Origin: DASUPK01 sp963763955 | GTDB lineage: Bacteria > Actinomycetota > Thermoleophilia > Solirubrobacterales > 70-9 | DNA length: 64,000 bases | Reading direction: 5' to 3' | NCBI GenBank assembly: GCA_963763955.1 | Contig: CAVXQP010000006.1 | Span: 36,565-100,564, forward strand | Shown: one piece after another, positions 16,859 to 25,115 of the stretch | Layout: each line of letters begins with the position of its first letter | Numbering within the stretch: the stretch's first letter is position 1 | The notes under the pieces: model-generated | The model's input: only the letters and a program-made list of their open reading frames with translations | Told to the model about the DNA's origin: nothing | Databases searched by the model: none | Position numbers and translations under genes: made by a program

Positions 16859-18247
16859 TCACGAAACGGGTCGCGCTCGGCTTCGCCTCGCGCGCCCTCG
16901 CATTTTCCGGGGCACGTAGTCAATCACCAGCGGGACCCCCTGGAGCCCGTAGGCATCGCGCAGGCGGTTCTCCAGATGGAAGGCCCAATCGCGGTTGATC
17001 AGGCGGCGGTCGTTCACCTGGATGGCGAAGCGGGGCGGGCGGCGACCGACCTGCGCCGCGTAGTAGAGGCGCAGGCGCCTGCCGTGGCGCTGGGGCGGCG
17101 GCCTATCCGCGACCACGGTGGAGACGAACTTGTTGAGCTCGGGCGTCGGGATCCGCTCCGCGGCGCGCTCCGCGAGCTCGATCGCCTGGCGCAGGACGGC
17201 GGCGACACCCCGCCCGGTGAGCGCCGAGCAGGTCAGGACGGGCGGGCGCAGGCGGAGCTTCTGCCCGGCCCGAGCACGAGCGTCGTCAATGTCGGTGCGT
17301 GAGACGTCCCATTTGTTCATGGCGAGAACGGTGGCGCAGCCGGAGCGCATCGCGAGCTCGCCGACCCGCAGGTCCTCCGCGGTGAGGCCCTCGCTCGCGT
17401 CGCAGACGACAATGGCGGCATCGGCGCGCTCGGCGGCGCGCTCGGCGCGCAGCTGCGCGTAGTAGCCGACGGTTCCTGCGACCTTTCCCCTCCTGCGCAG
17501 CCCGGCCGTGTCGACCAACACGATGCGCTTCCCCTCCACCTCGGCCTCCGTGTCGACCGGATCGCGGGTGGTGCCGGCCCGCTCGCTGACGATCACCCGC
17601 TCAGAGCCGAGCAGCGCATTGAGCAGCGAAGACTTGCCGACGTTGGGACGGCCGAGGATCGCGATCCTGGGGATCGCGTCGCCCTCCTCCTCGTCCCCGG
17701 CCTCCACCGAGTGCCGGCGCAGCTCCTCGACCAGTCGGTCGAGCAGGTCGCCGGTGCCGAGGCCGTGGTTGGCGGAGACCGGCAGCGGCTCCCCCAGGCC
17801 GAGGGAGTTGAGCTCGGCCGCGAGCGCCTCGTCCTCGGCTCGGTCGACCTTGTTCGCAGCGACCACCACGGGGCGACCCGAGCGTCGCAGCAGGTCCGCC
17901 AGCTCGGCGTCACCCGGGCCGAGGCCCGCCCGCGCGTCGACCACCATCAGAATCACGTCGGCGTCCTCGATCGCCGCCTGCGCCTGTGCCTGGACGGCCC
18001 GCGCGAGCTCGTCGGAGTCGGCCAGGTCCACGCCGCCGGTGTCGATCAACTCGAACCTCAGCCCGTTCCACTCGCACTCGAGGGCGCGCCGGTCGCGGGT
18101 CACGCCGGGCTCGGCATCGGTAACCGCCTCGCGGCCACCCGCCAGGCGATTGATCAGCATGCTCTTCCCCGCATTCGGATAGCCGACGACCGCGACCGCC
18201 GGGCGGCGGCGCAGCGCGCGAGCCGGAGCGTCGCGCGAGCCCTCCAT
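16859..18247 (-). CDS. der: ribosome biogenesis GTPase Der (EngA)
   Basis: Der is a double GTPase needed for 50S subunit assembly. Domain 1 has GYPNAGKSM (Walker A), GVTRDR, DTGG and NKVD. Domain 2 has GRPNVGKSS, AGTTRDPVD, DTAGLRRRGKV and NKWD. The C-terminal KH-like domain follows (about residues 360-450) with PPRFAIQVNDRRLINRDW. The ATG at 18247 shares one base with the cmk stop (TGATG). The Arg-rich tail RGRARRSRARPVS is encoded by copy B of the hairpin repeat. Confidence 0.96.
   Translation of the reverse strand: MEGSRDAPARALRRRPAVAVVGYPNAGKSMLINRLAGGREAVTDAEPGVTRDRRALECEWNGLRFELIDTGGVDLADSDELARAVQAQAQAAIEDADVILMVVDARAGLGPGDAELADLLRRSGRPVVVAANKVDRAEDEALAAELNSLGLGEPLPVSANHGLGTGDLLDRLVEELRRHSVEAGDEEEGDAIPRIAILGRPNVGKSSLLNALLGSERVIVSERAGTTRDPVDTEAEVEGKRIVLVDTAGLRRRGKVAGTVGYYAQLRAERAAERADAAIVVCDASEGLTAEDLRVGELAMRSGCATVLAMNKWDVSRTDIDDARARAGQKLRLRPPVLTCSALTGRGVAAVLRQAIELAERAAERIPTPELNKFVSTVVADRPPPQRHGRRLRLYYAAQVGRRPPRFAIQVNDRRLINRDWAFHLENRLRDAYGLQGVPLVIDYVPRKMRGRARRSRARPVS
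16867..16899 (+). repeat. GC-rich hairpin repeat, copy B
   Basis: This inverted repeat has arms GGG-x-CGCGC and GCGCG-CCC around CTCGGCTTCGCCTC, matching copies A and C in its start (CGGGT), centre and end (CCCTC). It lies in the last codons of der and is followed on the plus strand by an AT-richer CATTTTCC. It is in the same orientation as the other copies relative to the minus-strand gene it terminates. Confidence 0.55.
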
Positions 18248-18885
18248 CAGACGATCCCCCGCTCGCGGGCGAGCTCCGCGATTCGCTCGACGACCTCGTC
18301 CGGGGAGAGGTCGGTGGTGTCAATGGAGACCGAGTCCTCCGCAACGCGCAGCGGGCTGTCCGCCCGCTCCTGATCGCGCCTGTCGCGGTCCCTCATTGCT
18401 TCCTGTACCTCGCCGACCGACTCGCCGCTGTCGGCCGCCCGCCGCCGAGCCCGCTCCCCCTCAGCGGCCGTCAAGAAGACCTTGAGGGGCGAGTTCGGGC
18501 TCACGACGGTGCCAATGTCGCGTCCCTCGGCCACATAGTTGCCCGCTGCGATCAGCTCCCGCTGCCGCTTCACCATCGCCTGCCTGACCTGCGGATGGAC
18601 CGAGACCTTCGAGGCCGCGATCGTCACCTCCGGCGAGCGGATCCGCCCCTCCACCGGCTTCCCATCCAGGCGAACCGTGTCTCCGTCGAAGTCGATGGCG
18701 AGGCCCCAGGCCATCTCGCCCAGCCGGTCGCCGTCGTCCGGGTCGATACCGCGTTCAATTGCCGCCAGTGCCACGGCGCGGTACATCGCCCCGGAGTCGA
18801 GGTAGGTGAAGCCGAGGGCCCTGGCGACGCCTCGGGCCACGGTTGACTTGCCGGCCCCCGCGGGTCCGTCGATCGCGATCACCAT
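18247..18885 (-). CDS. cmk: cytidylate kinase
   Basis: Cmk phosphorylates CMP and dCMP. ATG 18885 gives MVIAIDGPAGAGKSTVARG with the P-loop at the extreme N-terminus, which fixes the start. Other family features are YLDSGAMYRAVALAA, GNYVAEGRDIGTVV and the LID region RDRRDQERADSPL. The 212-residue length is normal. The stop overlaps the der start by one base; the cmk-der pair is conserved across bacteria. Confidence 0.96.
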   Translation of the reverse strand: MVIAIDGPAGAGKSTVARGVARALGFTYLDSGAMYRAVALAAIERGIDPDDGDRLGEMAWGLAIDFDGDTVRLDGKPVEGRIRSPEVTIAASKVSVHPQVRQAMVKRQRELIAAGNYVAEGRDIGTVVSPNSPLKVFLTAAEGERARRRAADSGESVGEVQEAMRDRDRRDQERADSPLRVAEDSVSIDTTDLSPDEVVERIAELARERGIV

Positions 18886-18957
18886 TCCTGCATTAAACGG
18901 GCCGGGGCCCTCGCAGAGGCGGTTTCGCCTGCACGCGGACTCGATATAGAGTGCCGC

Positions 18958-19293
18958 GTGCCGATGGAGAGTTGGAACCTGAACGAGCTGGAGGTCGAGC
19001 CGCGTCTGCCCCAGGTCCTCGATTCGGAGTCCGAGGGCCGCGCAATCGTCATCAACCTCCCGCAGGGCGAGCAGCTGCAGGAGCACCAGGTGCACGAGCG
19101 GGCCTGGCTGCTGGTGATCGACGGGAACATCGAGCTCAACACGCCGGATGGCAAGTGGGCCGCCGGCGGCCCGGGGCTCCTCGCCATCTTCGACCCGAAG
19201 GAACGCCACGAGGTCCAGGCCGTCGAGGACTCGAGGCTCCTTCTGGTGCTCTCCCCCTGGCCCGGGGACGGGCACCCCTCCCAGGCGCAATAA
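18958..19293 (+). CDS. small cupin-domain protein
   Basis: The 111-residue single-domain cupin contains LPQGEQLQEHQVHERAWLLV (cupin motif 1 with His/Glu positions, H43/H47 and E48 region) and LLAIFDPKERHEVQA (motif 2, with a single His). Such small cupins often sense or detoxify small molecules, but no substrate can be assigned. It starts GTG at 18958 (an ATG follows two codons later), is divergent from cmk and convergent with aroA, and so interrupts the otherwise minus-strand aro/cmk/der block. Confidence 0.75.
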   Translation: MPMESWNLNELEVEPRLPQVLDSESEGRAIVINLPQGEQLQEHQVHERAWLLVIDGNIELNTPDGKWAAGGPGLLAIFDPKERHEVQAVEDSRLLLVLSPWPGDGHPSQAQ

Positions 19294-19308
19294 GCCGCTC
19301 TCCCAGCA

Positions 19309-19339
19309 GCCGCGGCCTTGGCCGCGGCGCAACTGCGCC
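19309..19339. terminator. tandem GC-rich hairpins between convergent cupin gene and aroA
   Basis: GCCGCGGCCTTGGCCGCGGC is a nearly perfect hairpin, immediately followed by GGCGCAACTGCGCC. Both lie between two convergent stop codons and could act on either strand. There is no T-tract, so intrinsic termination is not certain. Confidence 0.4.
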
Positions 19340-19356
19340 GTCTGATGGCGAAGCCG

Positions 19357-20683
19357 TCAGCCGATCAGCGATCGCAGGTCCCGCTCGAAGCGCGGGTAGC
19401 TGACCGACACGGCTTCGAATCCCTGCACCTCGACCCCTTGATCGGAGGCGAGCCCCGCGACGGCGCCGACCATGGCCAGGCGATGATCGCCGCGCGCGTC
19501 GAGCGTCCCCCCTCGCAGTCCGCCACCGCGGACCGCGAAGCCGTCGGGACGCCCCTCGATCTCGGCGCCCAGGGCCGAGAGGCCCTCGACGACAGCCGCG
19601 ATCCGGTCCGATTCCTTGGCGCGCAGCTCCTCAGCACCCTCGACCACCGTCTCCCCCTCCGCGAAGCAGGCGAGCAGGGCGAGCAGCGGCAGCTCGTCGA
19701 TCGCCGCCGGCACATCCTCAGCCGTGACCGTGGCGCCGCCGAGCGACGCGCTCCGCACCTGCAGGGTCGCGATCGGCTCCGGGCCGGGCTCCCGAATCTC
19801 GTGCACCCTCATCGCGCGCCCCTGCTCGTGGGCGCCCCCCATCTCGACCCCCATCCGGGCCAGGATGGCGAGCAGCCCGATGCGGTTGCGATTGATCCCG
19901 ACCTCGCGCAGCTCGATCTCGCTGCCGGGGACGAGCAGGGCCGCCGCCAGGAAGAAGGCGGCCGAGGAGAAGTCGCCGGGGACCGGCACATCACCCGCCT
20001 CGAGACGATCGGCCGGGGCGACGATCAGCCGCTCACCCTCCCGGCGGATCGACGCGCCCATCGCCGCCAGCATCCGCTCGGTGTGGTCGCGCGTCACCAG
20101 GGTCTCGCGGATCCTCGTCTCGCCCTTCGCCAGCAGGCCGGCGAGCAGCAGGCACGACTTGACCTGCGCGCTCGCGACCGGCATCTCGTAGTCGATCCCG
20201 TGGAGACTGGAGCCCCGCACCGTCAGCGGGGGGAGCAGCCCGTCGCGGCAATCGACGTCGGCGCCCATCTGCCGCAACGGATCGGCTATCCGGTCGACCG
20301 GCCGCCGCCGGATCGAGTCGTCCCCGTCAAAGGTCCACTCGCCCTCCGCCTGCCCGGCCAGCCATCCAGGCATGATCCGGAGCAGGGTCCCGGCGTTGCC
20401 CACGTCGATCTCGGCGGAGCCGGCTCCTCTCAATCCGGCACCCTCGATCTCGACGAAGATCCCGCCGTGGTCGTCGGGGTCTCCCCTCGCGGACCTCCGC
20501 CCCGACCGACTCGACGGCGCGCAGCGTCGCGCGGGTGTCCTCCGAGTCGAGATAGCCGGTGATCCTGGTGGGCCCGTCCGCCATCGCGCCGATCAGGGCG
20601 GCGCGGTGGGTGATGGACTTGTCCGGCGGCGGCCGCAGCTCCCCGCGCAGCGGTCCAGCGGGCTCGAACCGCACTGCGGTCAT
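19357..20683 (-). CDS. aroA: 3-phosphoshikimate 1-carboxyvinyltransferase (EPSP synthase), apparent +1 frameshift
   Basis: AroA joins shikimate 3-phosphate and phosphoenolpyruvate in the shikimate pathway. The first part (ATG 20683, MTAVRFEPAGPLRGELRPPPDKSITHRAA) is open to about 20480. The rest (DVGNAGTLLRIMPGWL, DFSSAAFF, LRAKESDRIAAV, DARGDHRLAM) continues in another frame. Dropping one base near 20479-20486 joins VGAEVREG to DPDDHGGIFVEIEG and restores a full-length enzyme. The ATG overlaps the tyrA stop (ATGA). The catalytic KESDR and DHR-x-AM segments are intact. Sequence error is more likely than real loss of this gene. Confidence 0.85.
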
Positions 20684-21756
20684 TCCGCCCTGGAGACATC
20701 GTGGCCGAGATCCCGTACGAGGCGCTCGGCACGCTCCGCCTCCTCGTCGCCTGCGATGTAGAGCGAGATCGCTCCGGACGTCATGTCGGCAGCCGGGTAG
20801 AGCGCCATGTCCTCGATGTTGACGCCGGCCCGTCCGAGCTCGAGCGCGACCTCGGCGACGATCCCCGGCCTGTTGGGCACACGGACCCGGAGCTGATGGA
20901 GCGGACCGCCCGCGATCTCCGTCTCGATCAACTCGCGGCGGCGCCGGCCGGCCTCCTCGTGCCAGGCGGCGACCGCCTCGCGCTCGCCCGAGCGCATCAG
21001 CTCCGCAGCCTCTCTGAGACGGGCGATCGCGGCATCGATCTCGGCGGCTACGGCCTCGCGATTCCCGGCGAAGATGTCGCCCCAGATCGCCGGGTTGGCT
21101 CCGGCCACCCTGGTGGCGTCCCGGAAGCTCGGCCCGACCTCCGGCAGGCGCTCGGCCTCCTCGCTGAGCGCCGTCGCCGCCTGCGCGACCAGGACGTTGG
21201 CGACCACGTGCGGAAGATGGCTGATCGTCGCCATCAGGCGATCATGCGTCTCGGCCTCGATCGCCTGCGGGCGCGCCCCCAGGTCCGCGATCGCGCGCTG
21301 CACGCGGTCGTAGAGCATCCCGCCCGTCGTGGGCGCCGGCGTCAGGTACCAGCGGGCGCCCTCGAAGAGGTCCGCTCGGGCGTTCTCCACGCCCGAGGTC
21401 TCCGCTCCGGCGAGTGGATGCCCACCGACGAAGCGGCTGTCCGAGCCGAGGGAGGAGATCAGGTCTCGCTTCACCGAGCCGACGTCGGTGACCGCGCAAT
21501 CCTCGGCCGCCGCGTCCAGCGCCTCCGCGGCGAGGCCGGGAAGCGCAATCACCGGGGCGGCGCAGAAGACCAGCTCCGTCCCCTCGACCGCCTCCGCGAC
21601 GGCCTCGTGCGCCGAGTCGATTGCGCCGAGCTCCCCGGCCCGCTCGAGCAGCTCCCGGTCGGGGTCGAATCCGGCCACTTCGGCGTCGAGCCTGGCGCGG
21701 GCGGCGAGCCCGATCGACCCACCGATCAGACCCACGCCGAGGACGGCGATCTTCAT
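20680..21756 (-). CDS. tyrA: prephenate dehydrogenase with C-terminal ACT domain
   Basis: TyrA oxidatively decarboxylates prephenate to 4-hydroxyphenylpyruvate for tyrosine synthesis. The N-terminal Rossmann motif is VLGVGLIGGSIGLAAR. The catalytic region has TDVGSVKRDLI, GGHPLAGAETSG and the ATISHLPHVVANVL helix. From about residue 285, LHQLRVRVPNRPGIVAEVALELG is an ACT domain, suggesting allosteric feedback (probably by tyrosine). The 358-residue length fits. It is preceded by aroF (3-base gap) and coupled to aroA. Confidence 0.93.
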   Translation of the reverse strand: MKIAVLGVGLIGGSIGLAARARLDAEVAGFDPDRELLERAGELGAIDSAHEAVAEAVEGTELVFCAAPVIALPGLAAEALDAAAEDCAVTDVGSVKRDLISSLGSDSRFVGGHPLAGAETSGVENARADLFEGARWYLTPAPTTGGMLYDRVQRAIADLGARPQAIEAETHDRLMATISHLPHVVANVLVAQAATALSEEAERLPEVGPSFRDATRVAGANPAIWGDIFAGNREAVAAEIDAAIARLREAAELMRSGEREAVAAWHEEAGRRRRELIETEIAGGPLHQLRVRVPNRPGIVAEVALELGRAGVNIEDMALYPAADMTSGAISLYIAGDEEAERAERLVRDLGHDVSRAE

Positions 21757-21759
21757 TGC

Positions 21760-22851
21760 TCAGGCTTTGCGCCGCTCACGGACAGCAGAGCTCAGACGGT
21801 CGAGCGTCAGCACCGTCGTGTCCCAGTCGATGCAGGCGTCGGTGATCGACTGGCCGTAGATCAGGTCGCGATCCGATTCGAGGTCCTGGCGGCCCGCCAC
21901 CAGGAATGACTCCATCATCACCCCGACGATCGCCTCGTTGCCGGCTGCGATCTGGTCGGCGATCTCGCTGACCACCTGGGGCTGCCGTTCGTGGTCCTTC
22001 CCGCTGTTGTCGTGGGAAGCGTCGATCACGAGCCGCTCCCGTAGGCCCGCCTCGCGCAGCCCCTCCAGCGTGCCGGCGACCGTCTCAGGGTCGTAGTTCG
22101 GCGCGCCGCGGCCGCCGCGCAGGATCACGTGGCAGTCGGGATTGCCCTCCGTGTAGAGGATCGCCGGCGTCCCGCTGACGTCGACGCCGGCGAAGGCATG
22201 CGGCGCGGCGGCGGCGCGCACGGCGTCGATGGCGAGCTTGACGCTGCCGGCTGTGCCGTTCTTGAACCCCACCGGCATCGAGAGGCCCGAGGCCAGCTGC
22301 CGGTGGATCTGGCTCTCCGTCGTCCGGGCGCCGATCGCGCCCCAGGCGACGACGTCGGAGATGTACTGCGGCGTGATCGGGTCGAGGAACTCGCAGCCGA
22401 TCGCCAGGCCTAGGTCCGTCACCTCCAGGAGCAGCCGCCGGGCGGTGTGCAGCCCGACGTTCACGTCGCGGGACCCGTCCAGGTGCGGGTCGTTGATCAG
22501 ACCCTTCCACCCAGTGGTGGTGCGCGGCTTCTCGAAGTAGACGCGCATCGCGACGCAGAGGTCGTCCCCCAGCTCCTTCGCGCGGGCGCTCAGCCTCTGG
22601 GCGTAGTCGACCGCCGCCTCGGGATCATGGACGCTGCAGGGCCCGACGACGACCAGCAGCCGGTCGTCGTCGCGGTCGAGGACCGACTTGACCTCGGCGC
22701 GATGGGCGAGGACCGCATCCTCGCGGTCGCGTCCCAGCGACAGGTCCTCGAGCATCTCGGCCGGCGAGACCAGCTCGACGACGCGCTCGATCCGCCGGTC
22801 CCGAACGCGGTCGGACTGCTGTCTCGGAAGCTCCTTCATCTCGAAATTCAT
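21760..22851 (-). CDS. aroF: 3-deoxy-7-phosphoheptulonate (DAHP) synthase, class I
   Basis: DAHP synthase commits phosphoenolpyruvate and erythrose 4-phosphate to aromatic synthesis. The protein is of the AroFGH type: VVVGPCSVHDPEAAVDYA, MRVYFEKPRTTTGWKGLINDP, GCEFLDPITPQY, GFKNGTAGSVKLAIDAV and DASHDNSGKDHERQ contain the metal and substrate residues. The start MNFEMKELPRQQSDRVRD carries the feedback-sensing N-terminal extension seen in this type. The 249 bases upstream contain a translated leader with a run of aromatic codons. The symbol aroF is used for the family; aroG would be equally valid. Confidence 0.94.
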   Translation of the reverse strand: MNFEMKELPRQQSDRVRDRRIERVVELVSPAEMLEDLSLGRDREDAVLAHRAEVKSVLDRDDDRLLVVVGPCSVHDPEAAVDYAQRLSARAKELGDDLCVAMRVYFEKPRTTTGWKGLINDPHLDGSRDVNVGLHTARRLLLEVTDLGLAIGCEFLDPITPQYISDVVAWGAIGARTTESQIHRQLASGLSMPVGFKNGTAGSVKLAIDAVRAAAAPHAFAGVDVSGTPAILYTEGNPDCHVILRGGRGAPNYDPETVAGTLEGLREAGLRERLVIDASHDNSGKDHERQPQVVSEIADQIAAGNEAIVGVMMESFLVAGRQDLESDRDLIYGQSITDACIDWDTTVLTLDRLSSAVRERRKA

Positions 22852-22937
22852 CCTGCTTTCCCCTTCTTTCTACTGGTATGGCGATGGTCCTTGAGGTGCG
22901 GATCAATGGGAGGCGGCGCCCGGCGGGTGAAGCTTCT

Positions 22938-22972
22938 GCGTCAGCGGCTTGTGGCAGCCGCGGGCCGGACGC
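22938..22972 (-). promoter_or_regulatory. attenuator-like hairpin after the aromatic leader peptide
   Basis: Directly after the leader stop codon the RNA can form a stem from GCGTC/GACGC (outer) and GCGGCT/AGCCGC (inner). The segment GGCGTCCGG (22965-22973) can instead pair with CCGGGCGCC (22915-22923). A further GAGCCGC/GCGGCTC stem lies inside the leader coding region (23011-23027), and its strands can exchange with GCGGCT/AGCCGC. Mutually exclusive pairings of this kind are the hallmark of ribosome-mediated attenuation. There is no T-tract, so Rho-dependent or translational control is more likely than intrinsic termination. Confidence 0.55.
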
Positions 22973-23068
22973 CTAGATAAATCGCCAGAAGTAGAAGTAG
23001 GCACGCTGAGGAGCCGCGGGGCGGCTCGAGGGCGAGGCGCTGTGCGTGCCGTGCTGCATTGCGGACAT
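22973..23068 (-). CDS. aromatic leader peptide upstream of aroF
   Basis: A 31-codon open frame starts at ATG 23068 (MSAMQHGTHSAS). It is preceded at 9 bases by GAGGAGGG (23078-23085), among the best ribosome-binding sites in the window. It ends RAYFYFWRFI-stop, so six of its last eight residues are aromatic and all three aromatic amino acids occur. It lies between the hisC stop and aroF, and potential alternative RNA stems follow. The arrangement matches attenuator leader peptides; C. glutamicum has, to my knowledge, an analogous leader before its aroF. A role as a sensor of charged aromatic tRNAs is inferred. An in-frame second ATG lies at 23059. Confidence 0.75.
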   Translation of the reverse strand: MSAMQHGTHSASPSSRPAAPQRAYFYFWRFI

Positions 23069-23100
23069 TGAAGCAGACCCTCCTCAGCGCGGTGAGGGTT

Positions 23101-24195
23101 TCAGCCCGCCAGCTCCCGCATCGCATCGAGGAAGCGCTGGTTCTCGGCGCGCGTCCCGTAGGTGACCCGCAGGCATCCCGGGCCGCCGAGCGCAGCGCCG
23201 GGCCTGACCGCGACCCCCGCCTTCGTCAGGTGCTCGACGACCTCGCCCTCGTCGCGATCGCCGAGCTCGATCCAGGCGAAGTTGGTCTGCGACTCGGCCG
23301 TCGCGTACCCGAGCTCATGCAGTGATTCCTCGACCAAGACTCGCTCGATCAGGTTCTTCTCGACACGGAGGGCGACGTCGTCTTGGTGGCGAATGGCCTC
23401 GCTCGCGGCGGTCTGCGCGAGCGTGTTGACGCTGAACGGCTGGCGCACGGCGTCGACCGCCGCCCGGAACTGCGGTGAGCAGAGCGCGTAGCCGACCCGC
23501 AGCCCGGCCAGCCCGTGGCACTTGCTGAACGTGCGCAGCAGGACGACGTTCGGGTGCTGGGCGAGCAGGTCGAGTGTTGCATCCGGGTCATCGTTGGTCT
23601 GGTACTCGATGTAGGCCTCGTCCACGATGATCGTGGTCCGCGAGGGCACGCTCTCCACGAAGGACCTGATTCGCTCGAGCGGCAGATGGGTCCCCGTCGG
23701 GTTGTTCGGGTTGCAGACGATCAGCAGCTGGGTCGCCGCGGTGACCTCCTCGAGCATCGCGTCGAGGTCGTGGACGTAGCCGTTCGTGAGCGGCACCCGG
23801 ATCTCCCTGGCACCCGAGAGCGCCGGCAGGTGCGGATAGATCGAGAACGAGGGCCAGGCGTAGAGGATCTCGTCGCCGGGCTCGCAGAGCGCCATGGCGG
23901 CGGCGAGCAGGATCTCGCAGGAGCCGTTGGAGACGGCGATCCGGGCGGGGTCGGTCTCGTGGTGATCCGCGATCGCCCTGCGGAGGACACGCGCCTCTGG
24001 GTCCGGGTATCTGTTGATGTCCGCGGCCCCCCGCGTGATCGCCTCGATCACGTCAGGGTGCGGCGGGAAGGGCGACTCGTTCGAGGCCAGCTTGACCGCA
24101 TCGGCGGTCTCGGCCTGGGCCTTGGCGTCATCGAGCGACGTCCCCGGCTCGTAGTGCGGGATCCGCGACAGCTTCTCGGCAAAGGTGACGGTCAT
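23101..24195 (-). CDS. hisC: histidinol-phosphate / aromatic aminotransferase (HisC family)
   Basis: This is a 364-residue fold-type I PLP aminotransferase. Key segments are ASNESPFPPHPDVIEA, VSNGSCEILLAAAMAL, VCNPNNPTGTHLPL, IVDEAYIEY, TFSKCHGLAGLRVGYA (PLP lysine in FSK) and a C-terminal GCLRVTYGTRAEN. HisC and the actinobacterial aromatic aminotransferase Pat are close relatives. The position directly before aroF-tyrA-aroA suggests phenylpyruvate or 4-hydroxyphenylpyruvate as substrate, though histidinol phosphate cannot be excluded. The symbol hisC is by family only. Confidence 0.85.
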   Translation of the reverse strand: MTVTFAEKLSRIPHYEPGTSLDDAKAQAETADAVKLASNESPFPPHPDVIEAITRGAADINRYPDPEARVLRRAIADHHETDPARIAVSNGSCEILLAAAMALCEPGDEILYAWPSFSIYPHLPALSGAREIRVPLTNGYVHDLDAMLEEVTAATQLLIVCNPNNPTGTHLPLERIRSFVESVPSRTTIIVDEAYIEYQTNDDPDATLDLLAQHPNVVLLRTFSKCHGLAGLRVGYALCSPQFRAAVDAVRQPFSVNTLAQTAASEAIRHQDDVALRVEKNLIERVLVEESLHELGYATAESQTNFAWIELGDRDEGEVVEHLTKAGVAVRPGAALGGPGCLRVTYGTRAENQRFLDAMRELAG

Positions 24196-24204
24196 CTGCG
24201 GCTC

Positions 24205-24687
24205 CTATTGTTGCGGGCGCCCCGCGTCACCGGCGGTTCTCCGGTACCTGACCGCTCTCGCGCCGCTGCGGCCGTGAATCTTCTCGGCGCCGTCGGCCCG
24301 CCAGCCCTGGCGCTCGTAGAAGGCGATCGCGCGGTGGTTCCCCGCGAAGGTCCAGAGAACCACCTCGCTGTAGGGCAGACCCGCCAGGCGCTCGGCGGCG
24401 GCCTCCATCAGCGCCGTGCCGGCCCCCGATCGCCACCGATCGGGATCCACGTAGATCGCCACCAGCTCGGCCACGTCCGGACCGAGGTCCGACTCACGCC
24501 CCGGAGCGGCGACGAAGCAGTAGCCCGCGAAGACGCCGTCGATCTGCGCGACGAAGGTGAAGGCGTCATCGACCGGACGGCGCAGCCCGACTCCGACCTC
24601 GTGTCGCCAGCGGTCGATCGGCAGGTCCGCGAGCTTCTCGGGCGCGACGATGTCGCGGTAGGCAGTCCGCCAGCCCGCGACGGTCAC
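24205..24687 (-). CDS. GNAT-family N-acetyltransferase, start uncertain
   Basis: The GNAT core is evident: AELVAIYVDPDRWRSGAGTALMEAA (acetyl-CoA pyrophosphate loop) and VLWTFAGNHRAIAFYERQGW. GTG at 24687 gives 160 residues but cuts off the first beta strand. The frame upstream reads VRVREATPADTEAIVSV, exactly a GNAT N-terminus, yet contains no ATG, GTG or TTG after the aroH stop. Either a rare start codon is used, or the start has been lost or miscalled. It sits between aroH and hisC in the aromatic cluster. The substrate is unknown. Confidence 0.78.
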   Translation of the reverse strand: MTVAGWRTAYRDIVAPEKLADLPIDRWRHEVGVGLRRPVDDAFTFVAQIDGVFAGYCFVAAPGRESDLGPDVAELVAIYVDPDRWRSGAGTALMEAAAERLAGLPYSEVVLWTFAGNHRAIAFYERQGWRADGAEKIHGRSGARAVRYRRTAGDAGRPQQ

Positions 24688-24737
24688 CGAGACGATCGCC
24701 TCGGTGTCGGCCGGCGTCGCCTCCCGTACCCGGACCG

Positions 24738-25115
24738 CTACTGCGCCGCCCTCAGGTCGGAGCGCAGATCCTGAGCTTCGCCGAGGTACGCATGCGCCGG
24801 GCTGTGATCGGCGGGTGCGTAGTAGTGCACAAGAACGCGAATCACGGACGGCATCGCCCCCGGGACGTCGATCTCCCTCGCGCAGAGCAGCGGGACCGTC
24901 TCGAGGCCGACCTTCCGTGCCGCGACCGCCGGGAACTCGGCGTTCAGGTCGTGGGTCGAGGTGAAGATGCAGCTCACCATCCGCTCGGGCGTCAGCTCGT
25001 TGCGGCTGATCAGCTCGCGCATCAGCTCCTCGGTGGCATCGATGATCGTTTCGGGGTTGTTGCTGCGGGCCTTGGTCGCGCCACGTACCGCCCAGAGTCG
25101 TAGGTCGTCGCTCAT
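24738..25115 (-). CDS. aroH: chorismate mutase, AroH type
   Basis: Chorismate mutase converts chorismate to prephenate, feeding TyrA and the phenylalanine branch. The 125-residue protein is of the monofunctional AroH (B. subtilis) trimeric class: LWAVRGATKARSNNPETI at the N-terminus, FTSTHDLNAEFPAVAARKVG, and PLLCAREIDVPGAMPSVIRVLVHYY with the active-site Cys/Arg/Tyr region. ATG 25115 overlaps the rluB stop (ATGA). Confidence 0.93.
   Translation of the reverse strand: MSDDLRLWAVRGATKARSNNPETIIDATEELMRELISRNELTPERMVSCIFTSTHDLNAEFPAVAARKVGLETVPLLCAREIDVPGAMPSVIRVLVHYYAPADHSPAHAYLGEAQDLRSDLRAAQ

Noticed and set aside
14928..16935. SAM riboswitch before metK
   Set aside because: Only 8 bases separate metK from the upstream gene, and no SAM-box sequence was seen.
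19309..19339. Strong intrinsic terminator between the cupin gene and aroA
   Set aside because: The stems are good but no T-tract follows on either strand; kept only as a low-confidence terminator candidate.
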